Below, piece by piece: positions 50,324-58,993 of a stretch of DNA of 64,000 bases (positions are counted from its first letter, which is position 1; every line of letters starts with the position of its first letter). Position numbers and translations under genes: made by a program. The notes beneath the pieces were generated by a model. That model was not told where the DNA came from. It did not search any database and saw nothing but the letters and a program-made list of their open reading frames with translations. Source of the stretch: Candidatus Accumulibacter contiguus (GTDB lineage: Bacteria > Pseudomonadota > Gammaproteobacteria > Burkholderiales > Rhodocyclaceae); the NCBI RefSeq assembly GCF_012940005.1, contig NZ_SPMX01000003.1, positions 62,001 through 126,000 on the forward strand. Direction: 5' to 3'.

Positions 50324-51129
50324 CAGGCACTCCCCCGGCGTGGCCGCCCGGCCCAGGCCGACAGTCCCGCCAGCGCCAGCACCGCGGCGGTCAGCAGCAG
50401 CGACAAGGTCGAGCCGAGAGGCCAGTCGCGGTTGTCGAGGAACTGTTCCTTGATCAGGTTGCCGACCAGCAGGTCGCGCGTGCCGCCGAGCAACTCGGGA
50501 ATGGCGAACATGCCGAGGACCGGAATGAAGACCAGTGCCGAGCCCGCCCAGATACCGGGTAGCGAGAGCGGCAGGGTGATTCGCCAGAAGCGCGTCCAGG
50601 TGCCGGCACCGAGATCCTGGGCCGCTTCGAGCAGTGCCGGGTCGTGCTGCTCCAGGTTGTTGTACAGTGGCAGAACCATGAATGGCAGGTGTACATAGAC
50701 CATTCCGGCGATTACTGCGAAAGGCGTATAGAGTAGATTGGCCGGGCCAAGAAGAATGATCCAGGCGTAAATACGGATCAGGAAGTTGCTGGCCAGAGGC
50801 AGGATCACCAGCAGCACCAGCAGATCGCGATGACGCCTGTCGCTGCGGGCGATCAGCAAGGCCAGCGGATAGGCCATCAGCAGGCTGATCAGGGTGGTGG
50901 TCACGGCGACCAGGAAGGAACGGCCGAAGATCTCGGCATAGATCCAGTCGCCGAAGAAGAACTGGTAGGTTTCCAGTGACAGGGTCAACTGGCCATTCTG
51001 TAGAGCCGGTACCAGTCCACCGAAGTCACCCGGCTGCTGGAACGAGGCACCGACCATCAGCAAGGCCGGGGCAAGGAAAAAAACCACCAGAAACAGGGTT
51101 GGCGGCAGGCTGACCAGCCATTTGGTCAA
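50323..51129 (-). CDS. potB: spermidine/putrescine ABC transporter permease PotB
   Basis: Inner-membrane permease. PPTLFLVVFFLAPALLMVGASF starts the first helix and EAAQDLGAGTWTRFWRITLP is the coupling motif. Start uncertain: TTG at 51129 has GGAG five bases upstream and gives 268 residues; GTG at 51171, overlapping the potA stop by 8 bases, would add 14 hydrophilic residues without a visible ribosome-binding site. Confidence 0.94.
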   Translation of the reverse strand: MTKWLVSLPPTLFLVVFFLAPALLMVGASFQQPGDFGGLVPALQNGQLTLSLETYQFFFGDWIYAEIFGRSFLVAVTTTLISLLMAYPLALLIARSDRRHRDLLVLLVILPLASNFLIRIYAWIILLGPANLLYTPFAVIAGMVYVHLPFMVLPLYNNLEQHDPALLEAAQDLGAGTWTRFWRITLPLSLPGIWAGSALVFIPVLGMFAIPELLGGTRDLLVGNLIKEQFLDNRDWPLGSTLSLLLTAAVLALAGLSAWAGRPRRGSA

Positions 51130-51163
51130 CGACTCTCCTCGGCCGACCGGGCGGCTGGCTGTT

Positions 51164-52249
51164 TCAGTCACGCAGGTAGACCCCTGCATCACGTTGCCAG
51201 CCGACTGCGACCGGGGCGCCGCGTTCGAGGAACCTGGCGCGTCCGGGAACCGCGTTGGTGAGCATCGCCTCGAGCACCACCCCATTTTCCAGAGCAATCT
51301 TGTAAACGGTGACGTCGCCGAGGTAAAGGTGGTCGCGCACGCGGCCATGGAAGTGGTTGTCCAGCTCGGTCAGGTCCCCGGCGGTGACGATGCGCAGTTG
51401 TTCCGGACGGACGGCAAAGGCCCCATGCTCGCCGGTGCTGGGCCCGACTACCGGCGTGCCGATAATCTCTCCGAGTCCAGCGGCGAACAGGCGCAGTCCA
51501 TCTTGACCGGCCGCTCGCACTTCGACCGGCAGCAGGTTGATGGTCCCGATGAAATCAGCAACAAAGCGGTTGCGCGGATAGCCATAGATCTGCTCGGGAG
51601 CACCGACCTGTTCGATCCGCCCATTATTCATGACTGCGATGCGGTGCGACACCGCCAGCGCCTCCTGCTGCGAATGGGTGACGAAGACGAAGGTGATGCC
51701 GACCTCGCGCTGCAACGCGATCAGCTCCCCTGTGATCTGCTCGCGCAGTTTGGCGTCGAGTGCCGCCAGCGGTTCGTCGAGCAACAGCAGGCGCGGCTTG
51801 TTGATCAGCGCACGCGCCAGAGCGACGCGCTGCCTTTGTCCGCCGGACAATTCGCGGGGAAACTGGCGAGCCTTGTTGGCCAGGTGCACCAGTTCCAGCG
51901 CCTCCTTGAGACGGCTACTGATCTCGTTCTGAGACTTGCCCGCCATCTGCAAGGGAAAAGCGACGTTCTGCGCCACGGTCATGTGCGGAAACAGCGCATA
52001 GCTCTGGAAAACCGTGTGCACCGGTCTTTTCTCGGGCGGAATGCCGGCCAGCCGTTGCGCGTCGAGCAGCAACTCGCCGGTGTCCGGCTGATCGAATCCG
52101 GCGATCAGGCGCAGCAAGGTGGTCTTGCCACAGCCCGAGGGACCAACCAGGGTAAAGAACTCGCCGGCCTCGATCGACAGGGAAACGTCGTCGACGGCCT
52201 GGAGTTCGCCAAAACGGCGGCTGACATTGCGGATCTCGAGTAGCGCCAT
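51164..52249 (-). CDS. potA: spermidine/putrescine ABC transporter ATPase PotA
   Basis: 361 residues. Walker A GPSGCGKTT, signature LSGGQRQRVALARAL, Walker B LLLLDEPLAALDAKLR, then a C-terminal TOBE domain (FAVRPEQLRIV). First gene of potABCD, so polyamine import is fully encoded here. Confidence 0.96.
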   Translation of the reverse strand: MALLEIRNVSRRFGELQAVDDVSLSIEAGEFFTLVGPSGCGKTTLLRLIAGFDQPDTGELLLDAQRLAGIPPEKRPVHTVFQSYALFPHMTVAQNVAFPLQMAGKSQNEISSRLKEALELVHLANKARQFPRELSGGQRQRVALARALINKPRLLLLDEPLAALDAKLREQITGELIALQREVGITFVFVTHSQQEALAVSHRIAVMNNGRIEQVGAPEQIYGYPRNRFVADFIGTINLLPVEVRAAGQDGLRLFAAGLGEIIGTPVVGPSTGEHGAFAVRPEQLRIVTAGDLTELDNHFHGRVRDHLYLGDVTVYKIALENGVVLEAMLTNAVPGRARFLERGAPVAVGWQRDAGVYLRD

Positions 52250-52283
52250 GGTCTGCGTAGTTTAGCTCAGAAGATCCTGATCA

Positions 52284-52301
52284 GTAAAACCCTTGTTTTA
52301 C
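52284..52301. promoter_or_regulatory. inverted repeat in the potA/adh divergent region
   Basis: GTAAAAC-CCTT-GTTTTAC, perfect 7-bp arms, 35 bases before potA and 95 before the alcohol dehydrogenase gene. Candidate operator; no regulator is encoded beside it. Confidence 0.45.
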
Positions 52302-52320
52302 CCGTACAATCACCGGTGAC

Positions 52321-52352
52321 GCTGCTGGGCTGCTGGGCTGCTGGGCTGCTTG
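52321..52352. repeat. octamer tandem repeat (GCTGCTGG)x4
   Basis: Three perfect copies of GCTGCTGG (52321-52344) and a fourth with one mismatch (52345-52352), in the noncoding space between divergent potA and the alcohol dehydrogenase gene. Slippage would change spacing by 8 bases per unit. Confidence 0.9.
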
Positions 52353-52395
52353 GCGCTTGACTTAGGAAGACCCTGTATTACTGCTGGAGATGCGC

Positions 52396-53382
52396 ATGAA
52401 AGCCATGCTTCTGGACGCCCAAGGCCAGCCGTTGCGGCTGGCCGAGGTGCCTCGGCCGAAACCCGAGGCTGATCAGGTTCTGCTCGAAGTACGGGCCTGC
52501 GGAGTCTGCCGCACTGATCTGCACGTCATGGACGGCGATCTGCAGCACCCCAGGCTGCCGCTCGTCCTCGGCCATGAAATCGTCGGTGTCGTCGTCGAGA
52601 AAGGCGCCAGAGTGGAACGTTTTGCGCTTGGCCAACGCCTTGGCGTACCCTGGCTGGGGCATACCTGTGGCCATTGCCGCTACTGCGCAAGCGCTTCCGA
52701 AAACCTTTGCGATGCGGCCGAGTTCACCGGCTACACGCTGAATGGCGGTTACGCCGAGTTCGCGCTGGCCGATCAGCGCTACTGCTTTTCACTGCCGAAC
52801 GAATACCCGGACGCCGAAGCAGCACCGCTGCTCTGTGCTGGACTGATCGGTTATCGCTCACTGATCGCTGCCGGCGATGCGCGGCGTCTGGGCATCTACG
52901 GTTTCGGCGCGGCCGCGCACATCATTGCGCAAGTGGCTCGCTGGCAGGGCCGCGAAATATTCGCCTTCACCAAGCCCGGCGATACCGATGGCCAGCAATT
53001 CGCGCGCCAGTTGGGGGCCGCCTGGGCCGGCGATGCCGGCAGCGCGCCGCCGCAGGAAATGGACGCCGCGATTCTCTTTGCGCCGGTCGGAGAGCTGGTT
53101 CCGCAGGCGCTTCGTCACACGGTCAAGGGCGGAACGGTGGTTTGCGCAGGCATCCACATGAGCAACATTCCCGAGTTCCCTTACGCCATTCTCTGGGGAG
53201 AGCGCTGCGTGCGCTCGGTGGCCAATCTGACCCGACGCGACGGCGAAGAGTTCTTTGCCATCGCGCCCAAGGCCGGCGTCCGCACCGAAGTGACACGATT
53301 TCCCCTGGAATCGGCCAATGATGCGCTGCAGCAATTGCGGGCGGGCCAGATTCGCGGTGCTGCAGTTCTCGTCACCGGCTAA
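52396..53382 (+). CDS. zinc-binding alcohol dehydrogenase family protein
   Basis: Medium-chain dehydrogenase of 328 residues. Catalytic zinc ligands are in CGVCRTDLHVMDGD and LGHEIVG, structural zinc cysteines in CGHCRYCASASENLC, and the Rossmann turn in GIYGFGAAAHIIAQVA. The second of two close ATGs (52396) is used because GGAG lies six bases upstream. Resembles the AdhA-like branch; the substrate is probably a simple alcohol (inference). Confidence 0.93.
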   Translation: MKAMLLDAQGQPLRLAEVPRPKPEADQVLLEVRACGVCRTDLHVMDGDLQHPRLPLVLGHEIVGVVVEKGARVERFALGQRLGVPWLGHTCGHCRYCASASENLCDAAEFTGYTLNGGYAEFALADQRYCFSLPNEYPDAEAAPLLCAGLIGYRSLIAAGDARRLGIYGFGAAAHIIAQVARWQGREIFAFTKPGDTDGQQFARQLGAAWAGDAGSAPPQEMDAAILFAPVGELVPQALRHTVKGGTVVCAGIHMSNIPEFPYAILWGERCVRSVANLTRRDGEEFFAIAPKAGVRTEVTRFPLESANDALQQLRAGQIRGAAVLVTG

Positions 53383-53384
53383 CG

Positions 53385-53431
53385 GTCATGACCTTTTCCA
53401 GGCACCCCGATCATAGTCATGACCGTTTCCC
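53385..53431. repeat. short direct repeat GTCATGACC-TTTCC
   Basis: GTCATGACC followed by C-less TTTTCC or GTTTCC occurs at 53385 and again at 53416, just after the alcohol dehydrogenase stop and before the hairpin element. Meaning unknown. Confidence 0.5.
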
Positions 53432-53441
53432 TCTCCCCCGA

Positions 53442-53498
53442 CCCCTCTCCAGCGAGTGGAGAGGGGAGATTCGTGAGTCGCTGACGCGACTTTCACAT
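53442..53498 (+). repeat. two-hairpin dispersed repeat element, copy 1
   Basis: Hairpin 1 is CCCCTCTCC-(7)-GGAGAGGGG (53442-53466). Hairpin 2 is GTGAGTCGC-TGAC-GCGACTTTCAC (53474-53497) with a small bulge. The second part recurs in inverted orientation at 61191-61215 with one mismatch, next to another G+C hairpin. REP/BIME-like in layout. Confidence 0.8.
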
Positions 53499-53533
53499 GA
53501 ACATCACCAGGATCTGGCGGCGATCTCGACTCG

Positions 53534-55090
53534 TCAGAAGTTGTAAAGGATCTCGGTATACACGCGGTCCTTGGCGTCGTAGCGACCGAAATACCCTTCA
53601 GGTGACCCCTTGAAGATATCGACACCCACCGCCAGGCCCCAGTTCTTTTCGAAATTCCAGTTCACCCGGGGGCGCAGCATCCAGTCGGTTCGGTTCAGGC
53701 TGGCGATCCACAGCGCCTGTGCCTCGACCTTGTCGCTGAACTTGTGGTTGAGCAACAGGCTATAACCATATTCCTTGCCCAAGGGAATGATATCCGGATC
53801 ATGGTTGAAGAAATGGTTCTGGAAGATCTGCATGTTGATCCGGGTATCGGCGAACTGGTTGAAGTCCAGGCCAAGCACCCAGAGCAGCGTGTTCTGCGGC
53901 ACCACCCCGTTAACATCGGTCGCATTGGTGACCTCATAGTTGCGACCGCGCGTATACACCATCTCGCCCTTCAGGACCAGCGAACCGAAATCCTTGCCCA
54001 GCGTGCCGCCCAACTGATTGATGCGATCATGCCTGGCCTGATAAATCACGGTCGGCAGTGGATCGGTAACGATTGCCCGGTAGAAGGTCGGCGCGACGCT
54101 CATGCTGCTGTAGGCAAAGCCAGCCACATCCCAGCCATCGCGCAGCATCGACAGCCGCAGACCATAGTTGGTATTGTCCAGACTGCGCGCCGGAATTTTT
54201 TCGTTGCGGAACATGCTGGCGACACCCGGAGGTGGCGGCGGCGTGTAGGCGAAAAACTCGGAGCCCGGCTTGCCGATGTTATCGTAGCTGGCGACCGGGA
54301 TCCAGACCAGCTCGGCGTGGAAATCGTTCTTGAAATACTCGGCCCTGGCCGCCCATTGTGGGATACGCAGGATATCGAAGGTCGGCAGGATGAACTGCCG
54401 CATGTCCTTGGCGGAGACGACGTCGCCGAACAGCAGCCCGACCATTTCACCCCAGACGATCTGCTGCCGGCCGAGGCGGAAGTCCCAATCCCCGGCGCCA
54501 ACATCAAGATAGTTTTCGCGCAGCAGGACATTGAAGCGTTGATTATCCGCCACCGCCTGCGGATAGAAATCGGTGAAGGTATAGGTCGCGTCATAGTCGA
54601 CACGCGCGCCCAGTTTCCATTTGACATGGTTGCCGAGATCGCCCTGCGTGCTCAGATCGACGCGGGTCATCATTTCCGACCAGTGTCGTGGCTTGGGCCA
54701 GTCATAGGCCATCACGTTCTGGATGAACCCCTTGAAAGCCGCTGCACGTGCCGACGATTGCTCGTCAATGGCTGCGGCCTGCGGAGGCGAAGGCCGATCA
54801 TCGCCGAACAAGGATTCCCGACTGGCAGGCTGCTGGTCTGCAGCCGCCTCGGGCTCGTTGTCGCCAAACAGGCTATCCCTGCTCGTCGGCAAGGCGTCGG
54901 CCGACTTGGCGGCGAGCAGAACGCGCGTTGACCTGCTCGCCCAGCGGTCGGACACGTCGACCTCGGAGCGGCCGGCGCTGCCCGTGGGGTCACTCGCCAC
55001 GGCCATCGGCGAACTCAGCAGAGCCGCGACGGCGAGGCCAACGCAATGCCGGCTAATTCTTCTGATCTGCATCGCGGTCTTCATCGTCAT
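53534..55090 (-). CDS. DUF1302-like outer membrane beta-barrel protein
   Basis: 518 residues. A signal peptide (LAVAALLSSPMAVA) is followed by a linker containing two copies of SR(D/E)SLFGD, then a beta-rich C-terminal domain with alternating hydrophobic strands (WKLGARVDYDATYTFTDF, WDFRLGRQQIVWGEMVGLLFGD, GYSLLLNHKFSDKVEAQALW) ending in a Phe-terminated strand (VYTEILYNF), the usual outer-membrane sorting signal. Function unknown; similar proteins often occur with LolA-like proteins and exporters. It overlaps the ATPase gene upstream by 38 bases; later ATGs at 55084 and 55072 are possible starts. Confidence 0.78.
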   Translation of the reverse strand: MTMKTAMQIRRISRHCVGLAVAALLSSPMAVASDPTGSAGRSEVDVSDRWASRSTRVLLAAKSADALPTSRDSLFGDNEPEAAADQQPASRESLFGDDRPSPPQAAAIDEQSSARAAAFKGFIQNVMAYDWPKPRHWSEMMTRVDLSTQGDLGNHVKWKLGARVDYDATYTFTDFYPQAVADNQRFNVLLRENYLDVGAGDWDFRLGRQQIVWGEMVGLLFGDVVSAKDMRQFILPTFDILRIPQWAARAEYFKNDFHAELVWIPVASYDNIGKPGSEFFAYTPPPPPGVASMFRNEKIPARSLDNTNYGLRLSMLRDGWDVAGFAYSSMSVAPTFYRAIVTDPLPTVIYQARHDRINQLGGTLGKDFGSLVLKGEMVYTRGRNYEVTNATDVNGVVPQNTLLWVLGLDFNQFADTRINMQIFQNHFFNHDPDIIPLGKEYGYSLLLNHKFSDKVEAQALWIASLNRTDWMLRPRVNWNFEKNWGLAVGVDIFKGSPEGYFGRYDAKDRVYTEILYNF

Positions 55091-55898
55091 CTTCCATGGA
55101 GGTATTCAACAGGTCGGCAGATTGGCTGAACCATTCATCGTTGTCATTGTTGAGAGGGCTCTCGGGCTTGCGAGCGGGCAAGAAAATCCACTTCCCGCCG
55201 GAAGGACGCTTGCCGAGCGTGATGACTTCGCCATCCTCGATGCGGATCTGACGGCGAGCATTGTTGATCACCCGATCATCGTGGGTCGAGAATATGAAAG
55301 CCGTGCCCTGCGAGCGATTGATTTCTTTCATCAGGAAAAGGATTTCCTTGCTGGTCTGACGATCGAGATTCGCCGTCGGTTCGTCCGCCAGCACAATCGC
55401 CGGATGGATTGCCAACGCTCTGGCAATCGCCACCCGCTGGCGCTGACCACCACTCAACTGATTCGGGCGATTCGCCGCGTATTTCGACAAACCGACGACA
55501 TCCAGGAAATATGCGACGCGTTTCCGACGCTCGGTGCTCGAAAGATCCTTGCGGTGCAGCAGAGGATATTCGACATTCTCGGCGGCTGACAACACCGGCA
55601 ACAGATTGAAGGTCTGAAAGATGAAACCGATCTTGCGCGCCCGAAGATCGGCCAACTGATCAGGCGTCCGCCCACTCACATCCTCACCATGGATGTAGAT
55701 CTTGCCGCGGCTCGGCGTGTCGATACAACCGATCAGGTTCAACAGGGTGGTCTTGCCACTGCCCGAAGGACCTGCAATCGCGAGGAAGACACCAGGCTCG
55801 ATACTCAAATGAATGTCCTTCAGGGCTTGGACTTTCTGTTCGCCAAGTAGATAATCCTTGTATACATGTTCTATGCGGACAATGGGTTCGAGCATGCT
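55053..55898 (-). CDS. ABC transporter ATPase, LolD/MacB type
   Basis: 281 residues. Walker A GPSGSGKTTLLN, signature LSGGQRQRVAIARALA, Walker B IVLADEPTANLD and H-loop STHDD match the LolD/FtsE/MacB class of ATPases that drive FtsX-like permeases. About 55 extra residues at the C-terminus are polar and very acidic (SMEDDDEDRDADQ). No permease gene is next to it. Start taken as ATG at 55898; ATG 55892 is possible. Divergent from the LolA-like gene. Confidence 0.88.
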   Translation of the reverse strand, partial: SMLEPIVRIEHVYKDYLLGEQKVQALKDIHLSIEPGVFLAIAGPSGSGKTTLLNLIGCIDTPSRGKIYIHGEDVSGRTPDQLADLRARKIGFIFQTFNLLPVLSAAENVEYPLLHRKDLSSTERRKRVAYFLDVVGLSKYAANRPNQLSGGQRQRVAIARALAIHPAIVLADEPTANLDRQTSKEILFLMKEINRSQGTAFIFSTHDDRVINNARRQIRIEDGEVITLGKRPSGGKWIFLPARKPESPLNNDNDEWFSQSADLLNTSMEDDDEDRDADQKN

Positions 55899-55954
55899 CA
55901 TCGGTGGCACTTCCTGCCAACCGCGTCGACGGTCAGCACAATGGGTTGAATACT

Positions 55955-56752
55955 ATGGAAATCATGATCATCCGCCATCTTGGTGTCAACACTGCCTTGG
56001 CACTCCTGTTTGCCATTGTCCTGGCCTGTGCTGTGCCGGCCCGGGCGGCGGAGTCCGTTTCGCAAACCGCGGGCGACGATGCCGAGGCCCGGCAGATCGT
56101 TGAAAAGGCCGACCAGGTTCGCTTCCCTGCGGATGGTTTTCAGGTGGACGTCAGCATCACGACGACCGGCAGCGGGCAGGATGCCGAGGTGCGCAAGTAC
56201 CGCGTGCTTTCCAAGGGCAACACCAACAGTGTCGTGATGGTCACCGAACCGGCTTCCGAACGTGGCCAGATCCTGCTGATGAAAGGTCGTGACCTGTGGG
56301 TTTTCATGCCCGACGTTTCGCAGCCGATTCGGCTCTCCCTCTCGCAACGGCTGACCGGCCAGGTCGCCAACGGCGATCTGGCGCGCGCCAACTTTGCTGC
56401 CGACTACAACCCCAGGCTGCTACGGAGTGAAAAAATCGGCAACGAAGAATATCACGTCCTCGAACTGATCGGCGTCGACCGCGGCGTCACCTACCAGCGG
56501 GTACTCTACTGGGTCCGGACCAAGGACTTCTGGCCTTTCAGAGCGGAGTTCTATTCACTCTCCAACCGCCTGCTGAAGACCTGCAAATACGAGAACTTCA
56601 AGACCATGGAGGGAAAAAAGCGGCCGACGCGACTGGTCATGGAAGACGCCCTGCGTGGTGGCGAACAGTCCGTCCTCGAGTATGGGGGCATGAAGTTGCG
56701 GGATCTGCCGGACAAGGTGTTCACCAAGGACTATCTCAAGAAGCTCGATTAG
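55955..56752 (+). CDS. outer membrane lipoprotein-sorting protein (LolA-like)
   Basis: 265 residues. A signal peptide (VNTALALLFAIVLACAVPARA) is followed by a LolA/LolB-like beta fold: EARQIVEKADQVRFPADGFQVDVSI, GQILLMKGRDLWVFMPDVSQPIRLS, YHVLELIGVDRGVTYQRVLYWV. Annotated in other genomes as 'outer membrane lipoprotein-sorting protein', a family distinct from classical LolA. With the ATPase and the barrel protein it suggests an envelope transport pathway. Confidence 0.88.
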   Translation: MEIMIIRHLGVNTALALLFAIVLACAVPARAAESVSQTAGDDAEARQIVEKADQVRFPADGFQVDVSITTTGSGQDAEVRKYRVLSKGNTNSVVMVTEPASERGQILLMKGRDLWVFMPDVSQPIRLSLSQRLTGQVANGDLARANFAADYNPRLLRSEKIGNEEYHVLELIGVDRGVTYQRVLYWVRTKDFWPFRAEFYSLSNRLLKTCKYENFKTMEGKKRPTRLVMEDALRGGEQSVLEYGGMKLRDLPDKVFTKDYLKKLD

Positions 56753-56773
56753 CGATCCCCTGCCGTCATCGCG

Positions 56774-58993
56774 ATGTATAGTTTGCCGGAACCGATACGC
56801 CAGGCCATGGAGTCGGGACGCGCGCCATCGCCGCCGCAGATACTGCTGCGACTCCTGCAGATGGTGGACGATGACGGCACGACCATGGCCGAACTCGCCA
56901 GGCTGGTCGAGCAGGATCCCGGCTTGTGCACCCGGATTCTGACTGCTGCCAACTCATCCGCTCTCCGACGAGGCAATCCCCTGCGCAGTATCGAGAGTTG
57001 CCTGCTGGCGCTCGGCACCCGCCTGGTTCGTTCGATCGCGACCTGCCTGTCGGTTCAGAGCCTGTTTGACGAAAGGACAGCCACGCGGGCGGTCGACCTG
57101 TCGGCGTTCTGGACCCACTCGCTGCTGGTTGCCGAGTTGTCCCGCAGCCTGGCGGCAGCAACCGGTTATCAGCGACCCGACGAGGCCTATCTGGCTGGAC
57201 TGCTGCATGATGTCGGAGAACTCATTCTGCTTTCGGCTCTGGGCGAACCCTATCTGCAAATCCTCGCCGCGTGTCCCGACGAAAGTGCGCTGTCGGCAAT
57301 GGAAACGGAACAGCTCGGCGTTCACCATGGCGAGATCGGCAGCTGGCTCGCAGATCAGTGGCATCTTGATTCACTGCTTGCCGATGGCATTCTTTTCCAC
57401 CACTTGCCGGCCGAACAGATCGTGACCGGCACGCAGCTGATCCAGGTGGTGTGGCTGGCGCACGCACTGGCCTGCGACGACGAGGTACCCGAGAAATTCG
57501 GGAAGCTCGCAGAGCAGATGTTCGGCAATACCGGCGATGGTCTACTGGGTGGAATGCGTGCTGAGGCAGCGCAGAGAATGTGCATGATTGCCGACGCCAT
57601 CGGCATTACGCCCCAGGACTACCCGGCGTGCAGCAGCGCCGGCGGCCTGCCGCGAGTGCTCGGCATGGGCACCCGCTCCATACCCGATACCCATGGCCAG
57701 ATCGCCCACATCATCGGCAACAAGGCTCTGATGCAACCTCTGCAGGATGATCTCTTCGCGCTCGATACCGCTGCCGAGGTATTTCTCGGCCTGCGTGAGT
57801 CCGCACGCATCCTGTTTGATCTGAATCACCTCGCTTTCCTGCTGTGCGACCCGCCGGATGGCCGGCTGACGGGCATGGGCATCGCCGGACAAGCTGCTGT
57901 TTTCAGTCAGGTCAGCATTCTTCCCGAGGCACAGCGAAGCCTGGTGGCAGCAGCGGCACTCAGCAAGCAGATCCGGTCTTCCTACGACCGTGATCCCTTA
58001 CCCGCAAAGTCCCTGATGGACCTGCAGTTTGCCCGGGCTTTTTCGAGCAACGGCCTGTTGTGCATTCCGATGATCGGGCACGGACGAACGGTCGGGGTCA
58101 TCGTCGCCGGTCTGAGTGCTGGCCAGTACGCTCGCCTTGGTCGCCGCCTGCCGGGACTGGCCAACTTCGGACGAATTGCCGGCGGCAGTCTGGAAAGTTG
58201 GCGCGCAGCCCAGGAAGTCCGCGCACAGACCGAGGACGCGGTCGTGGCGCGCTTCACTCGCCAGTCCAGACGCATCGTGCACGAAGCGGGAAACCCACTG
58301 AGCATCATCAAGAGCTACCTCAGGATTCTGGGCGCAAAGCTGCCACAGGCAACCGATGTTCGCCACGAGCTGAACATTCTGACGGAAGAAATCGAACGGG
58401 TGGCCAGCATTGTGCAGCGCATGAGCGATACTCCCGAGGCACAGGCCGATGAGCACACGCTTGACCTCGGCAAGCTGCTGCGCGAACTGCTGCTGCTCTA
58501 TCGCGAGGTGCTTTTCGATTCGCGCGGCATTACCGTCGAAACGGTCCTGCCGGCGCAGACCGTGCGCATCGCTTGTGATCGTGACAGCATCAAACAGATC
58601 CTCCTGAATCTGTGGAAAAATGTCTCCGAAGCGCTTTCCAGAGGGCAACGCTGCAAGATCTCGCTGACCGACGGCATTCTGCATCAAGGGCAGCACTTCG
58701 CCGAACTGAAGATCGAAGACAACGGGCCTGGCATCAGTGAAGAAGCCATGCGTGTACTGTATCGCCCGGCCGAAGTGCGCAGCGCAGGAAACCGCGGCAT
58801 CGGGCTGTCGATCGTCGGCGCACTGATACAGCGCCTGGGAATCCTGGTGAGCTGCCGCAGCAAGCCAGGTTTGGGAACCATGATCGCCTTGCTGGTGCCC
58901 ATACCGGAGCGGACGCCGTCCCTGGGCAGCGGCGAAAGCCAGCCACAGCAGAAGACCATCCCGTCGCCGGACACCGCTCAGGAGCAACCATGA
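56774..58993 (+). CDS. HDOD domain histidine kinase
   Basis: 739 residues. The N-terminal HDOD domain is at about 15-270 (LARLVEQDPGLCTRILTAANSSALR, YLAGLLHDVGELILLSALG). A GAF-like middle follows (about 330-480), then a histidine kinase with phospho-acceptor His near residue 502 (RIVHEAGNPLSIIKSYLRIL) and ATPase boxes NLWKNVSEAL, EDNGPGIS and NRGIGLSIVGALI. No membrane segment is seen, so a cytoplasmic sensor. It overlaps the next gene by 4 bases and is surely its partner. Confidence 0.92.
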   Translation: MYSLPEPIRQAMESGRAPSPPQILLRLLQMVDDDGTTMAELARLVEQDPGLCTRILTAANSSALRRGNPLRSIESCLLALGTRLVRSIATCLSVQSLFDERTATRAVDLSAFWTHSLLVAELSRSLAAATGYQRPDEAYLAGLLHDVGELILLSALGEPYLQILAACPDESALSAMETEQLGVHHGEIGSWLADQWHLDSLLADGILFHHLPAEQIVTGTQLIQVVWLAHALACDDEVPEKFGKLAEQMFGNTGDGLLGGMRAEAAQRMCMIADAIGITPQDYPACSSAGGLPRVLGMGTRSIPDTHGQIAHIIGNKALMQPLQDDLFALDTAAEVFLGLRESARILFDLNHLAFLLCDPPDGRLTGMGIAGQAAVFSQVSILPEAQRSLVAAAALSKQIRSSYDRDPLPAKSLMDLQFARAFSSNGLLCIPMIGHGRTVGVIVAGLSAGQYARLGRRLPGLANFGRIAGGSLESWRAAQEVRAQTEDAVVARFTRQSRRIVHEAGNPLSIIKSYLRILGAKLPQATDVRHELNILTEEIERVASIVQRMSDTPEAQADEHTLDLGKLLRELLLLYREVLFDSRGITVETVLPAQTVRIACDRDSIKQILLNLWKNVSEALSRGQRCKISLTDGILHQGQHFAELKIEDNGPGISEEAMRVLYRPAEVRSAGNRGIGLSIVGALIQRLGILVSCRSKPGLGTMIALLVPIPERTPSLGSGESQPQQKTIPSPDTAQEQP

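Noticed and set aside
52321-52352. GCTGCTGG repeats as Chi-like recombination sites
   Set aside because: GCTGGTGG is the E. coli Chi; these differ at one base and are tandem, and Chi is not conserved outside enterics.
53385-53470. Attachment site or IS end after the alcohol dehydrogenase gene
   Set aside because: No integrase, transposase or tRNA end nearby; the sequence is better explained by short repeats and the two-hairpin element.
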